In this document: piece by piece, positions 23,657 to 33,190 of the stretch | Layout: every line of letters starts with the position of its first letter | How positions within the stretch are numbered: the stretch's first letter is position 1 | The notes under the pieces: generated by a model | Told to the model about the DNA's origin: nothing | The model's input: only the letters and a program-made list of their open reading frames with translations | Databases searched by the model: none | Source: BP-191 sp035940575 | Lineage (GTDB): Bacteria; Actinomycetota; Actinomycetes; BP-191 | Direction of reading: 5' to 3' | Assembly (NCBI GenBank): GCA_035940575.1 | Contig: DASZER010000010.1 | Span: 65,486-129,485, forward strand | DNA length: 64,000 bases | Position numbers and translations under genes: made by a program

Positions 23657-24256
23657 ATGAACGACGCGCTGCGCATCGTGCCCGCCAACGACGCGACGTG
23701 GGACGACATCCAGACGGTGTTCGGGCAGCGCGGGGTCGCGGCGCGCTGCCAGTGCCAGCGGTTCAAGTGGACCGAGGGATGGTGGGAGCACGCGCCGCGC
23801 GAGGTGCTCGCCGCCGAGCTGCGGGACCAGGTCAACTGCGGCGTCCCCGGCGCGGACACGGCGGGCTTGGTGGCGTACCTCGGCGACGAGCCGGTCGGCT
23901 GGTGCGCGGTCGAGCCGAGGCCGATGTACGGCCGCCTGCTGCGGATGCCGGTGCCGTGGAAGGGACGTCCCGAGGAGGACAGGAACGACCCCGACGTGTG
24001 GGCCGCGACGTGCTTCGCCGTCCGCGCGGGGTACCGGCGGCGCGGGTACAGCTACGCCCTCGCGGCGGCCGCCGTGGACCACGCGCGCGATCGCGGCGCG
24101 AAGGCGCTGGAGGCGTACCCGATGATCACCAAACCGGGCCAGAACATCACGTGGGGCGAGGTGCACGTCGGCAGCCGGAACATGTTCGTCGCGGCGGGTC
24201 TCAAGCAGGTCACCCACCCGACGCTGCGTCGCGTCGTGATGCGGATCGACTTCTAG
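23657..24256 (+). CDS. GNAT-family N-acetyltransferase
   Basis: A 199-aa GNAT-fold protein. The acetyl-CoA site is in the segment CFAVRAGYRRRGYSYALAAAAVDHAR (~116-141, R-R-R-G-Y as the Q/RxxGxG/A equivalent). Unusual features are the N-terminal CQCQRFKW and the C-terminal FVAAGLKQVTHP. Members with this Cys-rich N-terminus are common in actinobacteria but lack known substrates. It converges on the DinB-type gene, overlapping by 4 bp. Confidence 0.8.
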   Translation: MNDALRIVPANDATWDDIQTVFGQRGVAARCQCQRFKWTEGWWEHAPREVLAAELRDQVNCGVPGADTAGLVAYLGDEPVGWCAVEPRPMYGRLLRMPVPWKGRPEEDRNDPDVWAATCFAVRAGYRRRGYSYALAAAAVDHARDRGAKALEAYPMITKPGQNITWGEVHVGSRNMFVAAGLKQVTHPTLRRVVMRIDF

Positions 24257-24999
24257 CGCGAGGCGAGGACCGCGAGGTCGCGCTCGGCGTAGAGGCGGTG
24301 CTGCCACTCCTCGTTGAGGATCGACAGCAGGATGTCGCGGATGGGGAACGCCCTCGACTCGGGGTACCCCGGCGCATCGACCGGCGTCGTCGTCCCCGCG
24401 AGCGCGTCGTCGGTGAGGTCCGTGAGGAACGACCGTACGGTCGCCTGCCTGTCGGCCCGCAACGCCAGCACCTCGTCGAGCGACGGGCGCGCCTCGCGGT
24501 CGCGCGGCACCGGCGGAACGCGCGAGGCCTCCATGTCGTCGTGCGGCAGGTCGAGCGGGTGCCACGGGCTCGGGTCGCCGAGGATCGCGCGGCGCACCCA
24601 CGAGTCCGTCGCGAACACGAGGTGGCGCAGCGTCTCGACGAACGACCACTCCCCCTCGACCCGCTCGTGCAGCGCCTCGGGCGGCAACGCCTTCGCGCGC
24701 GCGACCGTCTCGCCCCAGAGGCGTTCGAGGATCGACCACGCCTCACGGAAGCCGTCCGCGTCGGTCGGCCGCATCTTCGGGCGGTCGGGGTGGAGCCGGT
24801 CGAGCTCGGCGTGGACGAACGCCGTCACGTCGACGCCGTTGACGGTCAGGCCGTCGATCTCGCCGGTGATCGCGACGTCGCCGAGGTACGAGCCGGTGAT
24901 GCGCGCGCCGGCGAGGGAGACGTTGTGGAAGCGCGCGCCGGCGAGGTGGCAGTCGTCGAACCGGGCGCCGCGCAGGTCCTGGCCGATGAACTCGTTCAC
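24253..24999 (-). CDS. DinB-family protein with N-terminal pentapeptide repeats
   Basis: A 248-aa protein. Residues ~5-45 are pentapeptide repeats (DLRGARFDDCHLAGARFHNVSLAGARITG). Residues ~85-245 form a DinB-like four-helix bundle with conserved ERVEGEWSFVETLRHLVFATD and the metal-ligand-like EWQHRLYAERD. DinB-fold proteins are often metal-dependent thiol transferases (bacillithiol- or mycothiol-linked), but the substrate is unknown. It is divergent from the SDR gene by ~23 bp, so the promoters overlap. Confidence 0.8.
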   Translation of the reverse strand: MNEFIGQDLRGARFDDCHLAGARFHNVSLAGARITGSYLGDVAITGEIDGLTVNGVDVTAFVHAELDRLHPDRPKMRPTDADGFREAWSILERLWGETVARAKALPPEALHERVEGEWSFVETLRHLVFATDSWVRRAILGDPSPWHPLDLPHDDMEASRVPPVPRDREARPSLDEVLALRADRQATVRSFLTDLTDDALAGTTTPVDAPGYPESRAFPIRDILLSILNEEWQHRLYAERDLAVLASR

Positions 25000-25022
25000 G
25001 GCGGCACCGTACCCTCGTCGGC

Positions 25023-25790
25023 ATGGCGACAGCGATCGTGACGGGTGCGAGCGCGGGGATCGGCGCGGCGTTCGTACGCCGCCTCGCCCGCGAGCGGCAC
25101 GACCTCGTGCTGGTGGCGCGCGACGAGGCGCGGCTCGCGGCGCTGGCGAAGGAGACGAGGGCGGCGTACGGCGTCGAGGCCGAGGTGCTCGCGGCCGACC
25201 TCGCGACCGACGAAGGCGTCGCGCGCGTCGAGGAGCGGGCCGGCCGCGCCGACGTCGCGATGCTCGTGAACAACGCCGGCTTCGGCCACCGGGGCCGGTT
25301 CCTCCAGGTGCCCGTCGCGGACGAGTTGACGATGGTGCGGGTCCACGTCGACGCGGTGCTGCGGCTGACGACGGCCGCGGTGCGCGGCATGACCGAGCGC
25401 GGCAGGGGCGACGTCGTCAACGTCGCCAGCGTCGCGGCGTTCTTCCCGCGCGGGACCTACGGCGCGTCGAAGGCGTGGGTGGTGTCGTTCAGCGAGGCGG
25501 TGCGCCAGGACGTCGCGGGCAGCGGCGTGCGCGTGCTGGCGCTGTGCCCGGGGTTCACGCACACGGAGTTCCACGACCGCGCCGGCATGGACATGAGCGG
25601 CATCCCGCGCGCGCTGTGGCTCGACGCGGACGACGTCGTCGCCGAGGGGCTCGCCGACCTGCGCAAGGGCAGGGCGGTGAGCGTTCCCGGGTGGCAGTAC
25701 AAGGCGCTGGTCGGCGCGGGACGGCTGGTGCCGCGCCGCCTTGCCGGGCGCGTCTCCACCCGGAGCGGGCGGACGTTCAGGAAGGGGTAG
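25023..25790 (+). CDS. Short-chain dehydrogenase/reductase
   Basis: A 255-aa classical SDR. The Rossmann motif is TGASAGIGAAF (7-17), NNAG lies at ~81-84, and the catalytic set is Ser (NVASVAAFFP), Tyr (YGASKAW) and Lys. It belongs to the cluster that includes acyl-lipid and keto-acyl reductases (C-terminal VPGWQYKALVGAGRLVPRRL). The substrate is unknown. It overlaps the convergent RsbP-like gene by 14 bp. Confidence 0.88.
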   Translation: MATAIVTGASAGIGAAFVRRLARERHDLVLVARDEARLAALAKETRAAYGVEAEVLAADLATDEGVARVEERAGRADVAMLVNNAGFGHRGRFLQVPVADELTMVRVHVDAVLRLTTAAVRGMTERGRGDVVNVASVAAFFPRGTYGASKAWVVSFSEAVRQDVAGSGVRVLALCPGFTHTEFHDRAGMDMSGIPRALWLDADDVVAEGLADLRKGRAVSVPGWQYKALVGAGRLVPRRLAGRVSTRSGRTFRKG

Positions 25791-26964
25791 CCGGCACGCG
25801 CACGGCGACGACGGCGACGTCGTCGCGGGTGTCGCCGTGCTGGAACGCCACCACGTCCGACACGAGCGCGCCGGCGACGGCCCCGGCGGACGCCGCGGAC
25901 CTGCGGGCGGTGTCGGCGAGCCGCGCCTCGCCGTAGAACTCGTCTCCCCTGCGCCCCTCGGTGACGCCGTCGGTGTAGAGCACGAGCACGTCGCGCGGGC
26001 GCAGCACCGTCTCGGCGTCGCGCCACGACGTCGCGTCCTCGAGCGCGCCGACGAGCGACCCGTCGTCGCCGAACGGCTCCGGCTCCTCACCGTCCCGCAG
26101 CAGCAGCGGGCAGGGGTGGCCGCCGGAGGCGACGGTCGCGCGCCAGCCGCCGCCGTCCTCGCGCAGCCGCAGCACGAGCACGGTGCAGAAGCGGTCGACG
26201 TCCTGGCGGAGGAGGACGTCGTTGACGATCGCCAACGCCTCCGCGGGAGACGCGACGCGCACCGCGGCCGCGCGCAGCGTGTAGCGCACCATCGCGGTCA
26301 CGACCGCCGCGTCGACGCCCTTGCCGCAGACGTCGCCAATCGCGACGACCCACTCGCCCGGCGCGACCTGGAACACGTCGTAGAAGTCACCGCCGACCTC
26401 GCCGCCGTCGCCCGCCGGCCGGTACGCCGCCGCGACGTCGAGGCGAGGGATCTCCGGCGGTGTGGGCGGGATCAGCGTCTGCTGCAACGTCCGCGCGAGG
26501 ACCAGCGCGTGCGCCTCCGACTCCTCGGCGCGCTGCTTCGCGCGCAGCAGCTCGCGCTCGTACTCGCGCCGCTGCGTCGCGTCGAACACCGCCGTACGGA
26601 TCACCCTCGCGTCGCCCGCGGCGTCGCGGTCGAGGACGGAGTTCACGAGGACGGGCAGCCGCGAGCCGTCGGCGCGGACGAGGTCGAGCGCGATCTCGCG
26701 CGCGACGCCGCTCATCCGCAGCATCGGCGCGTAGTGCGTCTCGTGGTAGATCCGCCCGCCCGCGCTGAGCAGGCTCGCGAACGACCGCCTGCCGAGCAGG
26801 TCCCCGCGCTCGTAGCCGGTCAGCGTGAGGAACGTCTCGTTGACCTTGACGATCGTGCCGTCGGGCGTGGTCGACAGGTACCCGCAGGGCGCGCGGTCGT
26901 AGAGGCTCTCCGGGTCGTCGTCCAGGAGCGCGTCGTAGAACGCGTCGAGCGCCTGGTCGGTCAC
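25777..26964 (-). CDS. rsbP: RsbP-like PAS-PP2C phosphatase
   Basis: A 395-aa protein. The GTG start at 26964 overlaps the stop of the RsbQ-like gene (GTGA). A PAS domain (~15-125, GYLSTTPDGTIVKVNETFLTLTGYERGDLLG) is followed by a short coiled coil (~130-165) and a SpoIIE/PP2C phosphatase domain (~185-390) with GGDFYDVF and IGDVCGKG metal-binding motifs and GDTRDDVAVV. In Bacillus RsbP dephosphorylates RsbV under energy stress and needs RsbQ. No RsbV, RsbW or sigma factor gene is adjacent here. Confidence 0.85.
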   Translation of the reverse strand: MTDQALDAFYDALLDDDPESLYDRAPCGYLSTTPDGTIVKVNETFLTLTGYERGDLLGRRSFASLLSAGGRIYHETHYAPMLRMSGVAREIALDLVRADGSRLPVLVNSVLDRDAAGDARVIRTAVFDATQRREYERELLRAKQRAEESEAHALVLARTLQQTLIPPTPPEIPRLDVAAAYRPAGDGGEVGGDFYDVFQVAPGEWVVAIGDVCGKGVDAAVVTAMVRYTLRAAAVRVASPAEALAIVNDVLLRQDVDRFCTVLVLRLREDGGGWRATVASGGHPCPLLLRDGEEPEPFGDDGSLVGALEDATSWRDAETVLRPRDVLVLYTDGVTEGRRGDEFYGEARLADTARRSAASAGAVAGALVSDVVAFQHGDTRDDVAVVAVRVPATPS

Positions 26965-27761
26965 GGCGAGCGGACGAACTCCGCGATGGCGGCGGCGGTC
27001 GCGTCGGGTGCGCTGAGGTTCGGGCAGTGGCCGGTGGCGTCGAGCATGACCAGGGTCGCGTTCGGCATCGAGGCGGTGACGTACTCGCCGACCGAGACCG
27101 GCGCGATGACGTCGTCGGAGCACTGAAGGACGAGCGCGGGCGTGTCGACCTTCGCGAGGTCGTCGCGGTTGTCCGACAGGAACGTCACGCGCGCGAACCG
27201 CCGCGCGATCGCCGGGTCGGTCCTGCAGAACGACGCGGTCAACTCGTCGCCGAGCTCCGGCCTGTCGGCGTTGCCCATGATCACCGGCGCCATCGCGCTC
27301 GACCAGCCGAGGTAGTTGCTCTCCAGCGACTCGAGCAGCTCGGTGATGTCGTCCTCGCTGAAGCCGCCGACGTAGCCGTCCGCGTCGATGTAGCGCGGCG
27401 ACGGGCCGACGAGCACGAGCCTGTCGAACAGCTCCGGCGCGGTGCGCGCCGCGAGCACGCCGATCATCGCGGACACCGAGTGCCCGACGTACACGACGTC
27501 GCGCAGGTCCAGCGCACGGCAGATGTCGACGACGTCGTCGGCGTAGCCGCGCAGCGAGCCGTAGCGCTCGACGTCGTACGCGGACAGGTCGGACCCGCCC
27601 GCGCCGACGTGGTCGAACAGCACGACCCTGAACTCGTCGGCGAACCGCGGCGCGACGTAGCGCCACATGTTCTGGTCGCAGCCGTACCCGTGCGCGAACA
27701 CCATCGGCTGCCCGTCGGGGCGGCCCGACACGGTGACGTTGTGGCGCGCGAGGACGTCCAT
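26961..27761 (-). CDS. rsbQ: RsbQ-like alpha/beta hydrolase
   Basis: A 266-aa protein (RsbQ of Bacillus is 269 aa). It begins with VLARHNVTVSGRPDGQPMVFAHGYGCDQNMW, very like RsbQ. The nucleophile elbow is GHSVSAMIG, the acid is in SDDVIAPVSVG and the His in TGHCPNLSAP. The start ATG 27761 follows CTTGGGGGC. RsbQ works only with its partner RsbP, and that gene follows with a 4-bp overlap. A small-molecule ligand is known to be needed in Bacillus but not identified from sequence. Confidence 0.88.
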   Translation of the reverse strand: MDVLARHNVTVSGRPDGQPMVFAHGYGCDQNMWRYVAPRFADEFRVVLFDHVGAGGSDLSAYDVERYGSLRGYADDVVDICRALDLRDVVYVGHSVSAMIGVLAARTAPELFDRLVLVGPSPRYIDADGYVGGFSEDDITELLESLESNYLGWSSAMAPVIMGNADRPELGDELTASFCRTDPAIARRFARVTFLSDNRDDLAKVDTPALVLQCSDDVIAPVSVGEYVTASMPNATLVMLDATGHCPNLSAPDATAAAIAEFVRSP

Positions 27762-27784
27762 GCCCCCAAGGCTAGACCGACCGG

Positions 27785-30700
27785 CTACGCGCGGACGCCC
27801 CTGCGGTACGACGCGGCGCCCAGCACCACCAGCACGAACGCCACGGGCACGAGCACGTCCGCGCCGCTGCCGGTGTTCGGCAGCCGCGACGGGCGGCGCA
27901 CCGTCCGCTCGAGGACCGTGACGAGGACGTCCTCGCACGCGTCGCCGTTGCAGACCCGCACCGTGAACCTGTCGGCCCCGGTCCAGCCGGGGTCGGGGAC
28001 GTAGTTGACCGTGCCGTCGTCCAGCACCTCGGCGTCGCCGTGCGCGGGACCGTCGACGACGGCGACCGTCGTGCCGTCGTCCACCGTGTCGCAGCCGAGC
28101 GGGACGGTGACGCCTGAGCCGGTGTTCGCGATCGTGACGTCGGGGCAGCTCGGTGCCGGGAAGTCCACGACCTGCAGGCCGCCGAAGACCGTCACCGTGT
28201 CGGTCGACGTCACGAGACCGTCGGAGACGGTGAGCACGAACACGTAGCTGCCCACCTTCGGCACCGTGAACGACGGCGTCGCCGTCGTCGCGCCCGCCAG
28301 CGTCACGGGGACGCCGCCGACCTGCGTCCACGCGTACGTCAGCGTGTCGCCGTCGGGGTCGGACGACCCGGTGCCGTCGAGCGTGACGCCGTTGCCCGCC
28401 AGGGTCGACACGTCCTTGCCGGCGTCGGCGACCGGCGGCTTGTTGACCGGCGGCAGCGCGAGCACGGTGACCGTGACGGTCGCGGTGTCGCACTCGTTCG
28501 ACGGGTCGCAGACGGTGTAGGTGAACGTGTCCGTCCCGACGAACCCGGCCGCCGGCGTGTACGTCAGCGACCCCGGCAGCACCGCGACGGTGCCGCCGTT
28601 CGCCGGCGTCGAGGTGGCCGTGATCGTGAGCGTGTCGGTGTCGGCGTCGTTGGCGAGCACGTCGACGGGCGCGGTCGTCCCCGTCGTCACGGTGGCGACG
28701 TCGTCGTTCGCGACGGGCGCGACGTTCGGCGGCGGCACCGCGGTCACCGTGACCGTGGCGGTCGCGGAGGCGCAGGCGTTCGACGGGTCGCACACCTGGT
28801 AGGTGAACGAGTCGCCGCCGACGTAGCCCGGGGCGGGCGTGTACGTGTACGTCCCGCCGGGCGCGACGACGACGGTGCCGTGGGCGGGGCCGGTCAGGAC
28901 GGAGTGCGTCAGCGCGTCGCCGTCGGGGTCGGTCGAGCCCGGCAGCGTGCCGTCGTGCGCGGTGCCTGCCGGCGTCGAGAACGATGTCGCGGCGGGCGCC
29001 GCGGGCGGGTCGTTCACCGGGGAGACCGTCACCGTCGCGGTCGCCGTGGCGCACAGCGGCGCCGCGTCGCAGACCTGGTAGGTGAACGAGTCGGACCCCG
29101 CGTAGTTCGGGTCGGGCGTGTACGTGTACGTGCCGTCGGCGTTCACCGTGACCGAGCCGTGCGCGGGCTGCGTGACGACCGAGTACGTCAGCGCGTCGCC
29201 GTCGGGGTCGCTGCCCGCCGGGAGCGAGCCGTCGTGCGGCGTGTCCTCGGGCGTCGTGAACGCCGTCCCCGCGAGCGGGCCCGGCGAGTCGTTGACGGGC
29301 GTGACGGTCACGGTCGCGGTGGCGGTCGAGCAGAGCGGCGCGGCGTCGCAGACCTGGTAGGTGAACGAGTCGGGGCCTGCGTAGTCCGGGTCAGGCGTGT
29401 AGGTGTACGTCCCGTCGGCGTTCACCGTCACCGAGCCGTGCGCGGGCTGCGTCGCGGCCGAGTACGTCAGCGCGTCGCCGTCAGGGTCGGTCGTCGTCGG
29501 CAGCGTCCCGTCGTGCGGCGTGTCCTCCGGCGTCGAGAACGTCGTGCCCGCGAGCGCGCCGGGCGCGTCGTTCACCGGCGTCACGGTGACCGTCGCGGTC
29601 GCGGTCGAGCAGAGCGGCGCGGCGTCGCAGGCGCGGTAGGTGAACGAGTCGGGGCCGGAGTAGTCCGGGTCGGGCGTGTACGTGTACGACCCGCCGGCGT
29701 CGACCGTCACCGAGCCGTGCGCCGGCTGCGTCCCGGCCGAGTACGTCAGCGCGTCGCCGTCAGGGTCGGTCGCCGCCGGCAGCGTCCCGTCGTGCGGCGT
29801 GTCCTCGGCGGTCGTGAACGACGTCCCCGCCAGCGGGCCTGGCGCATCGTTGACCGGCGTCACGGTCACCGTCGCCGTGGCGGTCACGCACGCGGCGTCG
29901 GCGTCGCAGGCGCGGTAGGTGAACGAGTCGCCGCCCGCGTAGTTCGGGTCGGGCGTGTAGGTGTACGTGCCGTTCGCGTTGACCGTCACCGAGCCGTGAT
30001 CGGGCTGCGTCGCGGCGGAGTACGTCAGCGCGTCGCCGTCGGGGTCGGTCGCCGTCGGCAGCGTGCCGCTGTGCGGCGTGTCCTCGTCGGTCGTGAAGCC
30101 GGTGCTCGCCAGGCCGCCGGGGGCGTCGTTGGCCGCGGTCACGGTGACCGTCACGGTCGCGGTGTCGCAGGCGTCCGACGCGTCGCACACCGTGTAGGTG
30201 AACGAGTCGGGGCCGCTGTAGTCGGCGGCCGGCGTGTACGTCACCACGCCGCCCGCGACCGACGTCGTGCCGTGCGCCGGGGCGCCGGTCACCGTGACGG
30301 TGAGCGCGTCGCCGTCGGCGTCGCCGTCGTTCGTGAGGACGTTGACCGAGCCCGAGCCGTCCTCGGTCGCGGTGAGCGCGTCGTCGGCGGCGATCGGCGC
30401 GTCGTTGGCGGCGGTCACCGTGACCGTGACCGTCGCGGTGTCGCAGGCGTTCGACGGGTCGCAGACCGTGTAGGTGAACGAGTCGGGGCCGTTGTAGTCG
30501 GCCGTCGGCGTGTACGTGACGACGCCGCCGGAGACGGACATCGAGCCGTGCGCCGGCGCGCCCGTCACCGTGACCGTCAGCGCGTCGCCGTTGGCGTCGC
30601 CGTCGTTCGTGAGGACGTTGACCGAGCCCGAGCCGTCCTCGGCGGCGGTGAGCGTGTCGTCGGCGGCGACCGGCGCGACGTTGCCCGGCGGCGGCGCGGC

Positions 30701-31816
30701 GACCGGGCCGACCGTGAGCGCGGGCGCGGAGGCGGAGCGGGCGGACGACGTACCGACGTCGGTGCCCGTGACCGAGACGGCGGACAGCAGCGGGACGTTC
30801 GAGCCGGAGGTGCCCGAGGCCGGGACGAGGTCCACGACGAACGTCACCGTGTCCGTCTCGCCAGGCAGCAGCAGGCCGGCGTTCCACGTCACGGTCGAGC
30901 CGCTCGCGGAGACGCCGGTGCCGCCGGAGACGTACGTCACGCCGGCCGGGAGCGTCGCGGTCGCGACGGCGCCGGAGAGCTCGCCGCCGCCGCCGTTCGT
31001 GGCCGTCAGGGTGACCGTGTAGCGGGAGGTCTGGCCCTCGGTCGGCGAGGGGCCGGAGGTGCGCGTCGCGGCGCTCGTCGCGGACAGCGTGGACGGCGAC
31101 AGCGAGACGGTCGCGAGGCCGGTGAACGACACCGTGCTCGTGCTGCCGCGCATCAGGTCCTTGTTCAGCGTCGCGAGGTTCGCGGCGGCCGAGGAGCCGT
31201 AGTAGAGCTGGATCGGCGTCGTCGCGGTGATCGCGCCGCCGGAGATCGTGGTGAGCCGCGCGATCGGGACCTGGTAGTCGAGGAACCACTGGCCCGCGCC
31301 GTCGGAGACGACGCGCATGCCGTTCGACGGCGACGTGAACGGCCACGTGTAGATCTGCGTGACGGTCGTGCCGGGCGCGCTGGCGACGTAGACGTAATCG
31401 ACCGACGCGCTCTTGCCGTCGACGCCCGCCACCGCGACGACCGTGCCGCCGACGGCGATCTGCGTGAGGTACGCGTTGCCGGTCAGGCCGCCCTTCGTCG
31501 CGTCCGACGGGTCGACCGCGAGGCGCGTGCGGAAGAACGCCGTCGTGCCGTCGGAGGCGTAGTAGACCGTCGGCGAGGTGCCGGTGCAGCCGCTGCCCGA
31601 GCACGGGCCGGACGAGAGGTCGGAGTTGTCCGGGTTCTCGTCGCCGAGGACGTCGAGGATCGGGTCGCCGGTGGCCGTGCGGTACGTGCTCCACGCGGCC
31701 GGCCACGCCGCCGCGACGTCGCCCTGCGGGCTGACGGCGGCGTACGCGGGAGCGTTCCACCCGACGAGCAGGCCGATGGCGAGGGAGAGCCTGGACGCGA
31801 CCCGTAGTTGCGGCAT
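27785..31816 (-). CDS. LPXTG-anchored surface protein with tandem cadherin-like repeats
   Basis: A 1343-aa protein with signal peptide (1-~28, ending AYA) and an N-terminal ~270-residue domain. A DUF11-like domain (~275-380, TEGQTSRYTVTLTATNGGGGELSG) follows, then about nine tandem ~90-95-residue beta-sandwich repeats of the VCBS/cadherin-like type (DPDGDALTYS...HGSVTV...YTPDPNYAGGDSFTYQVCD). It ends with an LPNTG sortase signal, a hydrophobic helix and RRGVRA. It would be attached to peptidoglycan by a class E/F-type sortase encoded elsewhere. Adhesion is inferred. It starts at ATG 31816; an ORF extending to 32245 is not needed. Confidence 0.85.
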   Translation of the reverse strand: MPQLRVASRLSLAIGLLVGWNAPAYAAVSPQGDVAAAWPAAWSTYRTATGDPILDVLGDENPDNSDLSSGPCSGSGCTGTSPTVYYASDGTTAFFRTRLAVDPSDATKGGLTGNAYLTQIAVGGTVVAVAGVDGKSASVDYVYVASAPGTTVTQIYTWPFTSPSNGMRVVSDGAGQWFLDYQVPIARLTTISGGAITATTPIQLYYGSSAAANLATLNKDLMRGSTSTVSFTGLATVSLSPSTLSATSAATRTSGPSPTEGQTSRYTVTLTATNGGGGELSGAVATATLPAGVTYVSGGTGVSASGSTVTWNAGLLLPGETDTVTFVVDLVPASGTSGSNVPLLSAVSVTGTDVGTSSARSASAPALTVGPVAAPPPGNVAPVAADDTLTAAEDGSGSVNVLTNDGDANGDALTVTVTGAPAHGSMSVSGGVVTYTPTADYNGPDSFTYTVCDPSNACDTATVTVTVTAANDAPIAADDALTATEDGSGSVNVLTNDGDADGDALTVTVTGAPAHGTTSVAGGVVTYTPAADYSGPDSFTYTVCDASDACDTATVTVTVTAANDAPGGLASTGFTTDEDTPHSGTLPTATDPDGDALTYSAATQPDHGSVTVNANGTYTYTPDPNYAGGDSFTYRACDADAACVTATATVTVTPVNDAPGPLAGTSFTTAEDTPHDGTLPAATDPDGDALTYSAGTQPAHGSVTVDAGGSYTYTPDPDYSGPDSFTYRACDAAPLCSTATATVTVTPVNDAPGALAGTTFSTPEDTPHDGTLPTTTDPDGDALTYSAATQPAHGSVTVNADGTYTYTPDPDYAGPDSFTYQVCDAAPLCSTATATVTVTPVNDSPGPLAGTAFTTPEDTPHDGSLPAGSDPDGDALTYSVVTQPAHGSVTVNADGTYTYTPDPNYAGSDSFTYQVCDAAPLCATATATVTVSPVNDPPAAPAATSFSTPAGTAHDGTLPGSTDPDGDALTHSVLTGPAHGTVVVAPGGTYTYTPAPGYVGGDSFTYQVCDPSNACASATATVTVTAVPPPNVAPVANDDVATVTTGTTAPVDVLANDADTDTLTITATSTPANGGTVAVLPGSLTYTPAAGFVGTDTFTYTVCDPSNECDTATVTVTVLALPPVNKPPVADAGKDVSTLAGNGVTLDGTGSSDPDGDTLTYAWTQVGGVPVTLAGATTATPSFTVPKVGSYVFVLTVSDGLVTSTDTVTVFGGLQVVDFPAPSCPDVTIANTGSGVTVPLGCDTVDDGTTVAVVDGPAHGDAEVLDDGTVNYVPDPGWTGADRFTVRVCNGDACEDVLVTVLERTVRRPSRLPNTGSGADVLVPVAFVLVVLGAASYRRGVRA
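28440..30690 (-). repeat. Tandem ~270-nt coding repeats
   Basis: Roughly nine consecutive units of about 265-290 nt encode the beta-sandwich repeats of the surface protein. The five between ~28800 and ~30110 are most alike, sharing GACCCCGACGGCGACGCGCT on the coding strand, so copy number could vary by recombination. Confidence 0.7.
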
Positions 31817-32271
31817 AACGGATCCTCGACCGGCGCCCTCGTCACCTGAACGGTCATCGTGGGTGGTCCTCGATGGCCACGACGGGTGGCGTGCTGGTGG
31901 CCCCGCCCCTTCGGGCTCGCGGCCGCGGTGGCACATCCACGCCAGAAATTGCGCGACGCGCCGCATCAGTGCCGCGGGGTCGCGGGGTTCGGCTGCTACA
32001 ACGGAGATGGAACCATCGCACGAGCCGCAGCATCCGGTACTTGGCCGGAACTGACTGCGCGAGCAAAGCAGGGATACCGGCCGTACGCCCTGTGGCATGG
32101 TCTCCGCCAGAGGTGGGGGGCGCTGGTGCCAGCCGGCGCCCCTCACTGCATGTCCGAGTGTGTCTCGCCCGTGGCGCAGGAGCAACGCGCCACGCGGAAA
32201 GTTCCGACGGATCCCTCGGAATTTTCTCGCCCGCCTGGCTCCCACCAGCGACGCGTGCGAACATTCCGGCC
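31817..32271. other. 455-bp intergenic region
   Basis: It separates the divergent surface-protein and HTH/coiled-coil genes. I recognise no RNA gene, riboswitch or repeat. It must contain both promoters. Confidence 0.5.
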
Positions 32272-32607
32272 GTGCCGGTCCTACCTCCCGAGTGGTACAC
32301 CATCAAGGAAGCCGCTCGCCTGATGGGGATCGGCGAGAGCGCGCTGCGGAAGCGCCAGGACAAGCCGGAGACCGCGCTCCGGAGCACCGTCGTCGGCGCC
32401 GTCGAGCATGTGGACGCCGCGCAGGTGGAGGAGGCGCGACGCGAGAAGCTGGAGCAGCTCGAGGCGTACGACGCTCGCCCCGGCGCCGAGGGCGACGCCG
32501 TCGCCGCGCTGCGCACCGAGGTCGAACGGCAGCGCGCGGTCGCCGACAACCTCGCTCTGGCCGTCGAGTCGCTGTCGGCGGCGTTGCGCCGCGAACGCGG
32601 TCTCTAG
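32272..32607 (+). CDS. HTH protein with C-terminal coiled coil
   Basis: A 111-aa protein from GTG 32272. Residues ~8-45 form a MerR/excisionase-like helix-turn-helix (WYTIKEAARLMGIGESALRKRQDKPE). Residues ~48-108 are a charged heptad-rich helix (EEARREKLEQLEAYDARP...LRTEVERQRAVADNLALAVESL). Small actinobacterial proteins of this plan are common and uncharacterised. It converges on the next gene with a 4-bp overlap. Confidence 0.6.
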   Translation: MPVLPPEWYTIKEAARLMGIGESALRKRQDKPETALRSTVVGAVEHVDAAQVEEARREKLEQLEAYDARPGAEGDAVAALRTEVERQRAVADNLALAVESLSAALRRERGL

Positions 32608-33095
32608 CGGCGGCCGAGCAGGTCGCGTACGTCGGTCCGCAGCAGCTCGCGGACGTCGGTGTTGAGCAGCTCGGTGAGCGAGCGCTGCCGCGGCACGCGA
32701 CGGAACGGGTCCGTCGACGGCGGCTCAGCCAGCGCGTCGCGCGGGCAGGAGGCGAGGGTCAGGTCGGCCCAGGAGAGGGCGTCGTTGCAGATCTTGTCGG
32801 TCGTCCAGCCCTGGAGCTTGCCCGCCGCGGTCAGCGTCGCCTTGTAGACCGTGATCTCGTTCCGGCGCGGGCGGTCGTAGACGACGGCGATCGAGCCGAC
32901 GAGCTCGGCCGTGCCGCGGCTGCCGGCCGGGCCGTCCCACGGCTTGTCGTAGCGCTGCCAGACGCCGGGGGTGGCGTTCCAGCAGCCGCCGCGGGAGACG
33001 TCGAGCTTCTCGAGCGCCGCGACGATCCGGGTCGCGGCGTCGATCGGAAGGATCGCCGCGGGCCGGATGCTGGCCTCGTGCAGCTGGACGCTCAC
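32604..33095 (-). CDS. Hypothetical actinobacterial protein
   Basis: A 163-aa protein from GTG 33095. The motifs WTTDKICNDALSWADLTLASCPRDAL and EITVYKATLTAAGKLQGW suggest a compact alpha/beta domain. The C-terminal ~35 residues repeat LLNTDVRELLRTDVRDLLGR. No signal peptide or recognised family. Confidence 0.55.
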   Translation of the reverse strand: MSVQLHEASIRPAAILPIDAATRIVAALEKLDVSRGGCWNATPGVWQRYDKPWDGPAGSRGTAELVGSIAVVYDRPRRNEITVYKATLTAAGKLQGWTTDKICNDALSWADLTLASCPRDALAEPPSTDPFRRVPRQRSLTELLNTDVRELLRTDVRDLLGRR

Positions 33096-33190
33096 CGTTG
33101 CTCCGCTTCGTTCGCCGCTGTTCGGATGCAGTGGTGATCGGCCGTCCGGGCCCTTCCGCTGTTGACCCTTACGGGTGAACCCGTTTCGTC

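Noticed and set aside
31817..32271. Riboswitch or structured leader upstream of the surface-protein gene
   Set aside because: I looked for cyclic-di-GMP, ydaO-like and cobalamin-type conserved cores on the minus strand and found none.
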